From NCBI RefSeq assembly GCF_900112375.1, contig NZ_FOLS01000023.1, positions 1 to 64,000 on the forward strand: a stretch of 64,000 bases of DNA, read 5' to 3'. Each line of letters opens with the position of its first letter. The stretch's first letter is position 1. The translations under genes and the position numbers were made by a program. Positions 9,601-16,895 of this stretch are shown here, one piece after another. This DNA is from Pseudomonas citronellolis. GTDB taxonomy: Bacteria > Pseudomonadota > Gammaproteobacteria > Pseudomonadales > Pseudomonadaceae. The notes under the pieces were generated by a model, which had not been told where the DNA came from, did no database searches, and was given only the letters and a program-made list of their open reading frames with translations.

Positions 9601-12600
9601 GAACAGCCAGGGCGCGCTGGGCTCGGTGACGTTGCCCACCGCGTCGGTGAGGGTCGCGGTGAGCGCGTGCGGGCCGTCGGCCAGCGGCGCTGGCGGGGTG
9701 AAGCTCCAGTTGCCGGCCTCGTCCACCAGCGCCGAACCGAGCGCCTCGCCGTTGTCGTAGACCAGCACCAGCGAGCCCGGCGCGCCGCTGCCGGAAATGC
9801 TCGGCGTGGCGTCGCTGGTGAGGTTGCCGCAGACCTGGCTGGTGAAGGCCTCGGTCTCCAGCGCCAGCAGTTGCGGGGCTTCCGGCAGCGCGGTGTGCAG
9901 CTCGACCGGGAAGTCCTCGCTGGGCGCCTCGTTCATCTGCCCCGAGGGGCTTTGCGAGCTGGCCCAGAAGTATTTCATGCCGTCGCCGCCGAACTGGGTG
10001 AGGTCGTCGGTGGCCAGGCTCCACTCACCGTTGGCGTCGATGACGGTGGAGCCCAGCAGTTCGCTGGGTACCTGCGGGTCATCGCTGAGGCGCACGTAGA
10101 GGAACAGGGTGGCGCCGGCGCTACCGGTGCCACTGAGATTCAGGCTGACGTCGTCGGTGCTGGCGCCCTTGTCGAGGTCGCCCTGCTGCGACCCGAAGTC
10201 ATCCTGCACACGGGTGATGCGCGGCGTCTCGGGCAGCGCGGTGTCGACCACGAAATCCCAGGCCTCGCTGCGCGGGCCGAGGTTGCCGGCGGCGTCCAGG
10301 GCCTCGGCCTGGAAGCTGTGCGCGCCATCGGCCAGCGGCGTCTGCGGCTCGAAGCGCCAGTTGCCGGCTTCGTCCACGCTCGCCGAGCCGATCAGCTCGC
10401 CGTTGTCGTAGATGCGCACCAGCACGGCGTCGCCCTCGACATGGCCGCTGTAGGTCGGCGTGGCGTCGTTGCTCGGCTCGCCCAGGGCGATGCTGCCGAA
10501 GGCGCCGCCTTCCACGTCGTCGAGCAATTCCAGGCCGGTGATCGCGCCCGGCGCGGTGGTGTCGACCACGAAGCTCAGCGCCGGGCCCTGCGCGCTTTCG
10601 TTGCCGGCGGCGTCGGTGGCCGAGGCGCTGATCGCGTGCTCGCCTTCGGCCAGCGGGGTTTCCGGCTTGTAGCTCCAGTTGCCGTCGGCGTCGACGATGG
10701 CGCTGCCGATCGGGCTGCCGTTGTCGTGGATGGTGATGAGGTCGCCGGGGTTGGCGCCGCTGCCGCTGATCACCGCGGCGCTGTCGTCGCTGGCGGCGCC
10801 CGCCTCCAGGGCGCCCTGCTGCGTGCCGACGTTGTCGGTCACCACGACCAGCGCCGGGGCGTCCGGGGCCTGGGTGTCGATGGTCAGTTCGAAGCGGGTG
10901 CTGGCCTCGTTGCCGTTGGCGGCGGTGGCCAGGATGTCGTAGACGTGGCTGCCGTCGGCCTGCTCCGGCAGCTCCAGGCTCCACTGGCCGGCGGCGTCGG
11001 CGAGCACCGAGCCGAGCAGCGTCGAACCGTCGAGGATGCTGACGATGGCGCCGGCGCTGGCGGTGCCGGCCAGGCTCGGGCGGTTGTCGTCGGTGAGCGC
11101 CTTGTCGGCCAGGTCGCCCTGCTTGGCGCCGACGTTGTCGCTAGCCTTGATCACGCTGACGCTGACCGGCGCGGTGTCGACGCTGAACGCCAGCGCCGGG
11201 CCGGGCTCGCTGGTGTTGCCGGCGGCATCGGCGACCTGCGCGCGGATGCTGTGCTCGCCATCGGCCAGCGGCTGGGCCGGGGTGAAGCTCCAGTCGCCAT
11301 TGGCGTCGGCGGTGACGCTGCCCAGCACCTCGGCGCCATCGAAGAGAGTGACGATGGCGCCGGCCTCGGTCCTGCCGGAGAACATCGGCAGGGCGTCGTC
11401 GGTGACACCGCCGGCGGCGATCGGGCCGCGGACCAGGCCCTGGTCGTCAATGGCCAGCACCAGCTCCGCAGGCGCCGGCGCGGTGCCGTCGATGGTCAGG
11501 CTGAATTCGGCGCTGCCGCTGTTGGCACCATTGGAGACGCTGGCGCTGTAGCTGTGTTCGCCATCGGCCTGCTCCGGCAGCTGGAAGCTCCAGTTGCCCT
11601 CGGCATCGGCGCTGACGCTGCCGATCTCGACACCGTCTTCGGAAATGACCACTAGCGCGTCGGCGAGGGTCTTGCCGACCAGGGTCGGGGTGGTGTCGTT
11701 GGTCAGCGCGGCGTTGCTCAGGCTCTGGGGCTCACCCACGTCGTCGATGGCGGCCTCGATGCTGACCATCACGTCGCTGGTGTCGACCACGATCGTCAGC
11801 ACGTCGCTCGGCTCGCTGACGTTGCCGGCCGCGTCGCTGGCGCTCACGCTGATGGCGTGCTCGCCGTCGGTGAGCGGTTGCGCCGGGGTGAAGCTCCAGT
11901 TGCCATCGCCGTCGACCGTGGCAGTGCCCAGCACCTCGTCGCCGTCCTTGATGGTGATGACGCTGCCCGGCTCGGCGCTGCCGCTGAAGGTCGGGGTGCT
12001 GTCATCGGTCACGCCGTTGTCGATCGGGCCGGTGACGTCGCCCTGGTTGTCGGCGGCGAGGATCGCGCCGGGCTTCTCCGGCGCGCTGCCGTCGATGGTC
12101 AGTTCGAAGCGGGTGCTGGCGCTGTTGGCGCCGTTGCTGGCGGTGACGCTGTAGAGGTAGCTGCCATCGGCCTGCGCCGGCAGTTCCAGGCTCCAGGCGC
12201 CGGCGGCATCGGCCACGACCGAGCCGAGCACGCTGGCGCCGTCCATGACGGTGACCAGGGCGCCGGCGGTGGCGCTGCCCACCAGGGTCGGCGTGCGGTC
12301 GTCGGTCACCGCGCCGTTGCCCAGCTCGGCGGTCAGGCTGCCGGCATCGTCCAGCGCCTTGGCCACGCTGACCTGCAGCGGCCGGGTGTCGACCACCAGC
12401 ACCAGCGCATCGCTGGGCTCGCTGGCGTTGCCGGCGGCATCGGTGACCACTGTGCTGATGCTGTGCTCGCCCTCCCCCAGCGCCTCGGCCGGGGTGAAGC
12501 TCCAGTTGCCGTCGCCGTCGACGATGGCGGTGCCCAGCACGTTGTCGCGATCCTTGATGGTGACGGTGGCGCCCGGCTCGGCGCTGCCGCCGAAGGTCGG

Positions 12601-15465
12601 GGTGCTGTCGTCGGTCACGCCGCCGCTGATGGGGCCAGTGACGGCGCCGACGTTGTCCAGGGCGCTCGGCGCGTCCGGGGTGGCCGGCGCGCTGGTGTCG
12701 AGGAGGATGTCGAAGCCGCCGGTGGCCGGGCTCCACTGCCCGGCCGAATCCACGGCCTTGGCGGTCAGGGTCTTCAGGCCGTCGGCGCCGAGGTCGGCCA
12801 GGTCGATCGACCAGTTGCCCTCGGCGTCGGTGGCGACGCTGCCGACCTCGCTGCCATTGACGTACAGGTGCACCACGGTGCCCGCCTCGGCGGTGCCCTT
12901 GACGGTCGGGCTGCGGTCGTCGGTCTGCGCGCCCGGCTGCAGGTGACCGCTGGTGATCGGCGCCTGGTCGTCGATGACGTGCTCGATGGAGGGCGCCGCC
13001 GGCGGCGTCAGCTTGAGGCTGAAGGGCCAGTCGGCGCTCTTCGGCCCTTCGTTGCCGGCGGCATCCACCAGCGCGGCCTGGAAGTTGTGCTCGCCGGCCA
13101 GCAGCGGCAGCGCCGGCTCGAAGCTCCACTGGCCATCGCTGACGCTGGCGCTGCCGATCAGCACGCCGTTGTCGTAGACGTTCACGCTGACGATGTCGGC
13201 CGGTGCGCCGCTGCCACCGAAAGTCGGCCTGGCATCATCGGTCACGCCACCGCGGACGATCTCGCCGGTGACGCTGCCGACGTCGTCGAGCAGGCTCAGC
13301 GAGCCGCCCTCCTCCGGCAACTCGACGGGCGCGAGGGTATCGACGGTGAAGCGCCAGCCGTCGGCCGGCAGCATCGCACTGACATTGCCGGCGGCATCCA
13401 TCGCGCTGGCCTGCAGGCTGTGCTCGCCATCGGCCAGCGGCTGGGTGGGAATGAAGCTCCAGCTGCCGTCGGCGGCGACCAGGCTGCTGCCGATCAGTTC
13501 GCCGTTGTCGTAGATGTTCACCAGCACGGCATCGCCGCCGACCAGTTGGCCCTTGAACTCGGGTTGGTCGTCGTCGGTATGGCCACCCTGGGCGATAGGC
13601 CCGGTGATGGCGCCGACATCGTCGATCAGGCTGAGGCCCGCCTCGGCCTGGGAGATATCGGGGGCGGAGGTATCCGCGGGCTCGGTGATGGTTGGCGGGC
13701 TGACGTTGCCCGAGGGGTCGGTGATGGTGATGCTGCCGGACTCGCCGTTTTCCATCGGGTTTTCCGGGAACTCCCAATTGCCGTTTTCGTCGACGACGGT
13801 GGTCACGGTGCTGCCATCCGGCAGCTCGACAGTGACGATGCCTTCCGGCTCGCCAGTGCCGCTCAGGCCATCGCCATTGTTGTCGGTGATGACCGGCGGT
13901 TCCGGTGCAATGACGTCGGCCGGTTCGGTAGTAGTCGGCGGGCTGACGTTGCCTGAGGGATCGGTGATGGTGATGTTGCCGGACTCGCCGTTCTCCAGCG
14001 GGTTTTCCGGGAACTCCCAATTGCCGTTCTCGTCGACGACGGTGGTCACGGTGCTGCCATCCGGCAGCTCGACAGTGACGATACCTTCCGGCTCGCCGGT
14101 GCCGCTCAGACCACTGCCGTTGTTGTCGGTGATGACTGGCGGCTCCGGGGCGATCACGTCGGCCGGTTCGGTCACGGTCGGCGGACTGACATTGCCCGAG
14201 GGATCAGTAATGGTGATGCTGCCTGACTCGCCGTTTTCCAGCGGGTTCTCCGGGAACTCCCAGTTACCGTTCTCGTCGACGACAGTCGTGACGGTGCTGC
14301 CATCGGGCAGTTCGACGGTGACGATGCCTTCCGGCTCGCCGGTGCCGCCCAGGCCATTGCCGTTGTTGTCGGTGACGATCGGTGGTTCCGGCGCGATCAC
14401 GTCGGCCGGGTCGGTCACGGTCGGCGGACTGACGTTGCCCGACGGGTCGGTGATGGTGATGCTGCCCGACTCGCCGTTTTCCAACGGGTTCTCCGGGAAC
14501 TCCCAATTACCGTTTTCATCGACAACGGTGGTGACGGTGCTGCCATCGGGCAGCTCGACGGTGACGATACCTTCCGGCTCACCGGTGCCGCTCAGACCGT
14601 CGCCGTTGTTATCGGTGATGACTGGCGGTTCCGGTGCAATGACGTCGGTCGGTTCGGTAATGGTCGGCGGGCTGACGTTACCCGAGGGATCGGTGATGGT
14701 GATGCTGCCGGACTCGCCGTTTTCCAGCGGGTTTTCCGGGAATTCCCAATTACCGTTTTCATCAACGACGGTGGTCACGGTGCTGCCATCCGGCAGTTCC
14801 ACGGTGACGATACCTTCCGGCTCGCCGGTGCCGCCCAGGCCGTTGCCGTTGTTGTCGGTGATGATTGGCGGTTCAGGCGCGATCACGTCGGCCGGCTCGG
14901 TAATGGTGGGCGGGCTGACATTACCCGGGGGCTCGGTGATGCTGCCGTCCGAGCCGTTTTCCAGCGTATTTTCCGGGAATGCCCAGTTGCCGCTCTCATC
15001 GGCGACGGTGGTAGCGGTGCCGCCGTCCGAGCCACCGCCGCCACCACCGCCCCCCGCCGCTGCGGCCAGGCCGCCGACACCCAGGGCGCCGAGGCCGGCA
15101 AGCGGCAGCACGCCGAAGACGGCGTACGTGTCGTCGCTGCGTTCCGCCAGCAGTTGCTCGATGGAGTCCAGTTCGGTGGTCACCCAGGGCTCATTCTGGT
15201 CCGCCAGCCACAGTTCGCCGCCGGGGGCCTCCAGCACCAGGTCGTGGCGCACGCCGTTCACGGCCTGGAAGAAATTGTCAATATTGATGACTTCGCCGTT
15301 CTTCAAACGGATCACCAGGCTGTCGCCATTTCGGCCGATGGACTGGATGCTGTCGGGCGCGGCCGCGATCTTCACCACGCAGGGGTGCGCCAGCGACAAC
15401 AGGTTCTTGCCGCTGACATCGGTAACCTGCCCCGAACTTTTCGCAATCAGTTGAATCGCGGCCAT
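3631..15465 (-). CDS. Giant BapA/LapF-like secreted adhesin with Ig-like and propeller-type repeats (3944 aa)
   Basis: Predicted surface adhesin exported by a type I system. Layout: BapA-like prefix (1-95); hydrophobic segment, AAAAG (134-138) and poly-Gly; about 5.5 near-identical 81-residue repeats (150-595); about 13 Bap-type Ig-like repeats of ~100 residues (595-1955); two tandem ~915-residue modules (about 1955-2865 and 2870-3785). Each module is built from about 14 blade-like units of ~58 residues with the pattern VN....Q..P.V..L.DG.FVV.W.S. The C-terminal ~160 residues carry GGEGND and GGAGYD and resemble the LapF/RTX export region. The internal ATG was chosen because GGGAG sits before it. 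The other in-frame ATG (15510) lacks a site. No LapBCE-type exporter is in the window. The long open frames on the opposite strand are composition artefacts. Confidence 0.9.
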   Translation of the reverse strand: MAAIQLIAKSSGQVTDVSGKNLLSLAHPCVVKIAAAPDSIQSIGRNGDSLVIRLKNGEVINIDNFFQAVNGVRHDLVLEAPGGELWLADQNEPWVTTELDSIEQLLAERSDDTYAVFGVLPLAGLGALGVGGLAAAAGGGGGGGGSDGGTATTVADESGNWAFPENTLENGSDGSITEPPGNVSPPTITEPADVIAPEPPIITDNNGNGLGGTGEPEGIVTVELPDGSTVTTVVDENGNWEFPENPLENGESGSITITDPSGNVSPPTITEPTDVIAPEPPVITDNNGDGLSGTGEPEGIVTVELPDGSTVTTVVDENGNWEFPENPLENGESGSITITDPSGNVSPPTVTDPADVIAPEPPIVTDNNGNGLGGTGEPEGIVTVELPDGSTVTTVVDENGNWEFPENPLENGESGSITITDPSGNVSPPTVTEPADVIAPEPPVITDNNGSGLSGTGEPEGIVTVELPDGSTVTTVVDENGNWEFPENPLENGESGNITITDPSGNVSPPTTTEPADVIAPEPPVITDNNGDGLSGTGEPEGIVTVELPDGSTVTTVVDENGNWEFPENPMENGESGSITITDPSGNVSPPTITEPADTSAPDISQAEAGLSLIDDVGAITGPIAQGGHTDDDQPEFKGQLVGGDAVLVNIYDNGELIGSSLVAADGSWSFIPTQPLADGEHSLQASAMDAAGNVSAMLPADGWRFTVDTLAPVELPEEGGSLSLLDDVGSVTGEIVRGGVTDDARPTFGGSGAPADIVSVNVYDNGVLIGSASVSDGQWSFEPALPLLAGEHNFQAALVDAAGNEGPKSADWPFSLKLTPPAAPSIEHVIDDQAPITSGHLQPGAQTDDRSPTVKGTAEAGTVVHLYVNGSEVGSVATDAEGNWSIDLADLGADGLKTLTAKAVDSAGQWSPATGGFDILLDTSAPATPDAPSALDNVGAVTGPISGGVTDDSTPTFGGSAEPGATVTIKDRDNVLGTAIVDGDGNWSFTPAEALGEGEHSISTVVTDAAGNASEPSDALVLVVDTRPLQVSVAKALDDAGSLTAELGNGAVTDDRTPTLVGSATAGALVTVMDGASVLGSVVADAAGAWSLELPAQADGSYLYSVTASNGANSASTRFELTIDGSAPEKPGAILAADNQGDVTGPIDNGVTDDSTPTFSGSAEPGSVITIKDGDEVLGTATVDGDGNWSFTPAQPLTDGEHAISVSASDAAGNVSEPSDVLTIVVDTSDVMVSIEAAIDDVGEPQSLSNAALTNDTTPTLVGKTLADALVVISEDGVEIGSVSADAEGNWSFQLPEQADGEHSYSASVSNGANSGSAEFSLTIDGTAPAPAELVLAIDDQGLVRGPIAAGGVTDDALPMFSGRTEAGAIVTLFDGAEVLGSVTADANGDWSFTPAQPLADGEHSIRAQVADAAGNTSEPGPALAFSVDTAPVSVSVIKASDNVGAKQGDLADKALTDDNRPSLAGTASAGAIVSILDGSTLLGSVLADAAGQWSLELPEQADGSHVYDILATAANGNEASTRFELTIDTQAPDAPALVVVTDNVGTQQGALEAGAASDDSAAVISGSGANPGDLITIHDNGSPIGSAIVDADGNWSYKPETPLAEGEHAISASATDAAGNESAQGPALSFVVDTTAPGAITGLELLDDVEGGAFGSIALGEPSNDATPTYSGHVEGDAVLVRIYDNGELIGSASVDEAGNWRFEPQTPLADGAHSFQAEALDAAGNLGPRSEAWDFVVDTALPETPRITRVQDDFGSQQGDLDKGASTDDVSLNLSGTGSAGATLFLYVRLSDDPQVPSELLGSTVIDANGEWSLATDDLTQFGGDGMKYFWASSQSPSGQMNEAPSEDFPVELHTALPEAPQLLALETEAFTSQVCGNLTSDATPSISGSGAPGSLVLVYDNGEALGSALVDEAGNWSFTPPAPLADGPHALTATLTDAVGNVTEPSAPWLFVIDTLAPNVGLDINTAEQLAGQTEPGAIVTVIDKAGEAHSVTADQNGRWSLQPNPLGLGEDGSISVADAAGNQSQPIVIQGDVLASYDLTRYTSQVNTTEAGPQANPSVTTLADGRIVVVWQGGDTGSNNAEVFMQLFAADGVTRIGSEQQVNQRSSYNQDSPQVVALADGGYLVVWESWLAGPDTSNDGIMARRYGADGSPLTDEFAVNQLTAGGQLSVSVVAHPGGGYTISWISDPDGGSTDRIVQRSFDADDQPLGGDVVVGSGTGYGAEGAPAMAAFVDAAHQGMYVTVWSGRNGPGDSSGTGVIGQLHAADGTPLGGNFQVNAGTGNNQDYPDVITLKDGSFVVIWEGNPPGSTGFDVYMAHYSVDPATGAVQQIGPGDVRVNTGIAGDQYKPTAVALDDGGYLVIWGSAGGDGSGSAIFAQRYDAQGHKLGREFLVNPTTEGNQGWAGDNVDMKNLLDATLMADGSVYVTWQSDKADNSSWGIEATVIDIDAGYYSEFRVNGTLGGAQDHSATASLPNGGFVVVWESASGDGSNDCVMAQLFDATGMPLGGEFVVNTSIGDFQGKPAVAVLADGSFVVSWTSYAGGSDAIMQQKFGYTYDLDGNISGAQPQGGESRVNVNDADSQRYSSITALEDGGYMLSWKSWEGGGWRIYARQYDADGSPASGDLLVSATHYTSDIIGASISTLADGRVVFTYARNLGGGDAYFRVYDPNTQSFGPEIVANQTTANSQASPSVSGLANGNFIVTWDSNDHSGPDQSGYGIWGRIFDAAGVPVGNEFLLSTSTLGDQAMPVVVPRADGSFVVVYQSATDAAPGAGTWGIYAQYFDAAGNKVGQELHINQLVSGDQTQVDATFLDSGKLFVSWTDNGVGDGNGSAIKGSLVDLDETLGLIPPPPLGEGATGLDYVPASPPQISVLSVGLDTNSAERLGGRTEPGATVSVVDAEGVTHTVVADEYGRWDFYPNPLAQGEQGSLSAHDGAGHQAPAVAIQGAALADYQLDRHTVEVNSTEAGPQTNPSAATLADGRIIVVWQSGTGTDVFMQLFEADGVTRVGSEQQVNQRNSGDQDGPQVVALADGGYLVVWESYQAGPDYSGDGIMARRYGADGTPLTDEFLVNVATPGDQRHPSAVAHPDGGYTINWTSNPDSGSTDLVVQRTFDADNQPLTGDVLVGSGQAYGAEGAPAMAVFGDAAHRGMYVTVWTGRNGPSDASGTGVIGQLYAADGTALGGNFQVNTGAGNDQNNPDVIVLKDGSFVVVWEGNPPGSSGFDVYMAHYSVDPATGAVQQIGMGDVRVNTGIAGDQYKPTAVALDDGGYLVIWGAAGGDGSGSAVFAQRYDAQGHKVGREFLVNPTTDGNQASNEAGSNVLDATLMADGNVYVTWQSDKSDSSGWGIEGTVIDIDAGYFSEFRVNGTLGGAQDHSATASLPNGGFIVVWESATGDDSNDCIMAQLFDAAGMPVGGEFVVNATTGDFQGKPAVAVLADGSFVVNWTSYAGGNDAIMQQKFGYTYDLDGNISGAQPQGGESMVNVNDVGQQRFSSITALEDGGYIVSWSANTSGTSGKWQIFMRQYAADGSPVGGDRLVGDATYHTTAGPDAASLATLLDGTVVIAYNRDIGGAAGVESFFRLYDPATGLLGEEIRANQTSANKQSSPAVSRLANGNFIVTWDSNDHSGPDQSGTSTWGRIFDATGAALGSEFLVSNSTTGDQSEPMVVAREGGGFVVVYVSRSEAAPGSGSYGVYAQFFDDAGRKVGQELHINQLVSGDQMQVDATFLDSGKLFVSWTDNGVGDGNGSAIKGRLVDLDETLGLAPAVAEGGATHVDYLPVSDAVGTAADDMLDARGYTTASGGEGNDVILIDGTGFAHIDGGAGYDILVWASRNTLDLGQVADKLEGIEAIRLSEGLSQSLTLSLADLLKVTEPDGEARHSLRITGDSGQNGVVDSVDIDLADWVRQAQQVTEGAVTYDVYTSKSASYAHLLIQEGLYVV
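4110..9600 (-). repeat. 2.75-kb intragenic tandem duplication
   Basis: Two direct copies of a roughly 2.75-kb segment lie head to tail inside the giant adhesin gene. Matching landmarks sit 2745-2748 bp apart, for example 4231 with 6979 and 6556 with 9301. Long stretches look nearly identical, and the encoded modules agree unit by unit over all 14 repeats. The copy boundaries are approximate. Confidence 0.9.
13680..15010 (-). repeat. 243-bp tandem repeats (81-residue units) in the giant adhesin
   Basis: Five full units and one degenerate promoter-proximal unit have a 243-bp period; the GTTGTCGGTGAT landmark recurs near 13880, 14123, 14367, 14610 and 14853. The protein unit contains DNNGxGLxGTGEPEGIVTVE and the phrase DENGNWEFPENP. 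Units differ at only a few residues, and the differences are partly silent at DNA level. About two units in the short paralogue (near 1900-2400) are close relatives. Confidence 0.92.
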
Positions 15466-15802
15466 GTGAGCTCCCGCCTGATAAGGCTGTTTCTTCAATT
15501 TCGTGAACACGGGATGACTCGAAAAGGAATTGTCCCAGTGCCATGTAATATCCAGCCCGGGCCATCCAATAGAAAACTCGGGAATTCCTTTTCAGTGGTG
15601 GGCAAGCATTAAAAATTAATCACCGGCAATAATTAGGATTTTCCCGAATCAACCCAAGCCGATAAATTCCGATACACCATCGGAAAATTCTTAACCCATT
15701 CTGAAAACCGAACTGCCAAATCACCGCCACGGATGAAAAACGGAAATAAAAAAGCGGGCCGCATGGGCCCGCTTTTTCCAGGTGGTCGAAGCTCGTTGGC
15801 TA
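15466..15802. other. AT-rich leader of the giant adhesin gene
   Basis: The gap contains no gene. It is clearly more AT-rich than its surroundings. Two 11-bp inverted arms (15521-15531 and 15583-15593, GAAAAGGAATT/AATTCCTTTTC) lie 51 bp apart, between the likely promoter area and the start codon. The response-regulator terminator occupies the right side. A weak promoter-like pair could be drawn on the minus strand but is not convincing. Confidence 0.5.
15748..15777 (-). terminator. Intrinsic terminator of the response-regulator gene
   Basis: GCGGGCC (15754-15760) pairs with GGCCCGC (15766-15772), and A/T pairs extend the stem on both sides. The minus strand continues in a T run. The A and T tracts on either side would allow it to act in both directions. 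Confidence 0.85.
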
Positions 15803-16432
15803 TCAGTCGAAGAAATGCTTCTCGAGGCAGCAGGCCAGCAATTCCTGGTCCGTGCTCACGCCGAGACGGCGCTTGGCCGATGCCTTCTGCGCGCTGATGG
15901 TCTTGTCGCTGCGCCGCAGCAGGCGCGCGATTTCACACACGCGCAAGCCTGAGACGAACAGCCGCAACACCTCGTATTCCTTGACCGAGAGCGAGGTCAG
16001 GCGGCTGTGCAGGTCGCCGCCGTCGCCGGTGCAGGGGTTGAGCACCCGGCGGCCCTTGCACAGGGCGTCCAGGGCCGACAGCAACTGGGCCATGCCCGCG
16101 TCCTTGCGCACCACGCCCTGCACCCCGAGCTCGCACAGGCGGTCCAGCACCAGGCGGTTGGACAGCATGGTGAAGACCAGGAACCTCACCTCGGGGAAGT
16201 TACGCACCAGGTAGCCGATGAAGCGCACACCGTCCCCGTAGACTTCGTCCCCAGGCATGCTGAAGTCGATGATCGCGATATCGAAATGTTCCCGTCGCAA
16301 TGCCTCGACCAGCTCACCAGAAGTTCGCACCTCACATGCCACTTGATATTGCGGATGACGTTCCAGAATCCCACGGACTCCCATCAATACTACTGCGTGA
16401 TCATCCGCCAGAACGATCTTGATCTTTTTCAA
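15803..16432 (-). CDS. NarL/LuxR-family DNA-binding response regulator (209 aa)
   Basis: Orphan two-component regulator. The N-terminal receiver domain (about 1-125) begins KKIKIVLADDHAVV with the acidic pair, has the predicted phospho-acceptor Asp in IAIIDFSMP, and ends with a Lys in VVRKDAG. The C-terminal LuxR-type helix-turn-helix spans about 140-205 (SVKEYEVLRLFVSG, CEIARLLRRSDKTISAQK). I chose a TTG start because GAGG lies five bases before it and because the receiver fold starts immediately after; the upstream open frame has no ATG with a ribosome site, lacks protein character and runs into the SRP RNA gene. No histidine kinase is adjacent. Position upstream of two adhesin genes suggests, but does not show, a role in surface attachment. 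Confidence 0.88.
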   Translation of the reverse strand: MKKIKIVLADDHAVVLMGVRGILERHPQYQVACEVRTSGELVEALRREHFDIAIIDFSMPGDEVYGDGVRFIGYLVRNFPEVRFLVFTMLSNRLVLDRLCELGVQGVVRKDAGMAQLLSALDALCKGRRVLNPCTGDGGDLHSRLTSLSVKEYEVLRLFVSGLRVCEIARLLRRSDKTISAQKASAKRRLGVSTDQELLACCLEKHFFD

Positions 16433-16751
16433 GGCAACCTCACAAACGACGATAACTCGATACAACAGCCAACTTTCTCGGCTGCCTAATCTAATGGAAG
16501 AGCCTGAAAAACGGCACCTTAAAAGCGCCTGTTTAATCAATATAAGAAAAATCCGACATGGCACCCAAGTGCCAATGGATGACGGAAAACAATGCGGGCC
16601 AAGGGCGACGTGCGGCTGCTGGTTCGTTCGACAGGAACAGAGAGGTCGGCTATGCCGTAGGGAAAAATCAGACGAGCCCGAAGGCAAAAAGGGGGGAGGT
16701 GGAAGGCGTACACGGGGAATTGTGGCTAGGAAAAGCGCCCCCCGAAAATGG
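16433..16751. other. Gap between response regulator and ffs
   Basis: No gene is seen. Part of it is AT-rich and probably carries the response-regulator promoter on the minus strand. A small inverted repeat (CAGCC 16466-16470 with GGCTG about 16480-16484) is present but not diagnostic. An open frame crossing this gap continues into ffs and is not credible. Confidence 0.5.
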
Positions 16752-16863
16752 AGGTGGCCCCGCCAGCCACACCCCGGCACACGACGTCACCGCTGCGGCT
16801 GCTCCCTTCCGGGCCTGACCGGGTTCACGGCTGATCGTTGCGGGGGGACCGACAGGGCCACCA
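16752..16863 (-). ncRNA. ffs: 4.5S RNA of the signal recognition particle
   Basis: Small bacterial SRP RNA, partner of Ffh in co-translational targeting of membrane proteins. The minus strand carries the hallmark apical segment CAGGCCCGGAAGGGAGCAGC (about 16799-16819). Complementary ends GGTGGCCCTG and GGGGCCACC close the long hairpin. The length of about 110 nt fits the family. The exact ends are inferred from base pairing. It lies between the response regulator and a fimbrial-like gene, and has its own promoter. Confidence 0.95.
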
Positions 16864-16865
16864 TA

Positions 16866-16888
16866 ACGAAACCCGCCTAGGTGGCGGG
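16866..16888 (-). other. Hairpin in the ffs 5' leader
   Basis: Between the ffs promoter and the mature 5' end the minus strand reads CCCGCC-ACCTA-GGCGGG-TTTC, a 6-bp GC stem with a short T tract. It could be a processing stem or a weak attenuator. It is seen directly; the function is unknown. Confidence 0.5.
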
Positions 16889-16895
16889 CGGCGAC

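Noticed and set aside
4000-11655. 2551-codon open frame on the plus strand opposite the giant adhesin
   Set aside because: It is the antisense of a repetitive high-GC gene. The translation is Val/Ala/Gly/His-rich low-complexity sequence with no domain, and the minus-strand gene has clear repeats, ribosome site and terminator.
13680-15010. Regularly spaced repeats that might be taken for a CRISPR-like array
   Set aside because: The period is 243 bp, fully coding and in frame, without distinct spacers.
16433-16780. N-terminal extension of the response regulator up to an ATG at 16780
   Set aside because: The extra 116 residues have no homologue-like character and overlap ffs; the receiver domain begins right after the TTG with a ribosome site.
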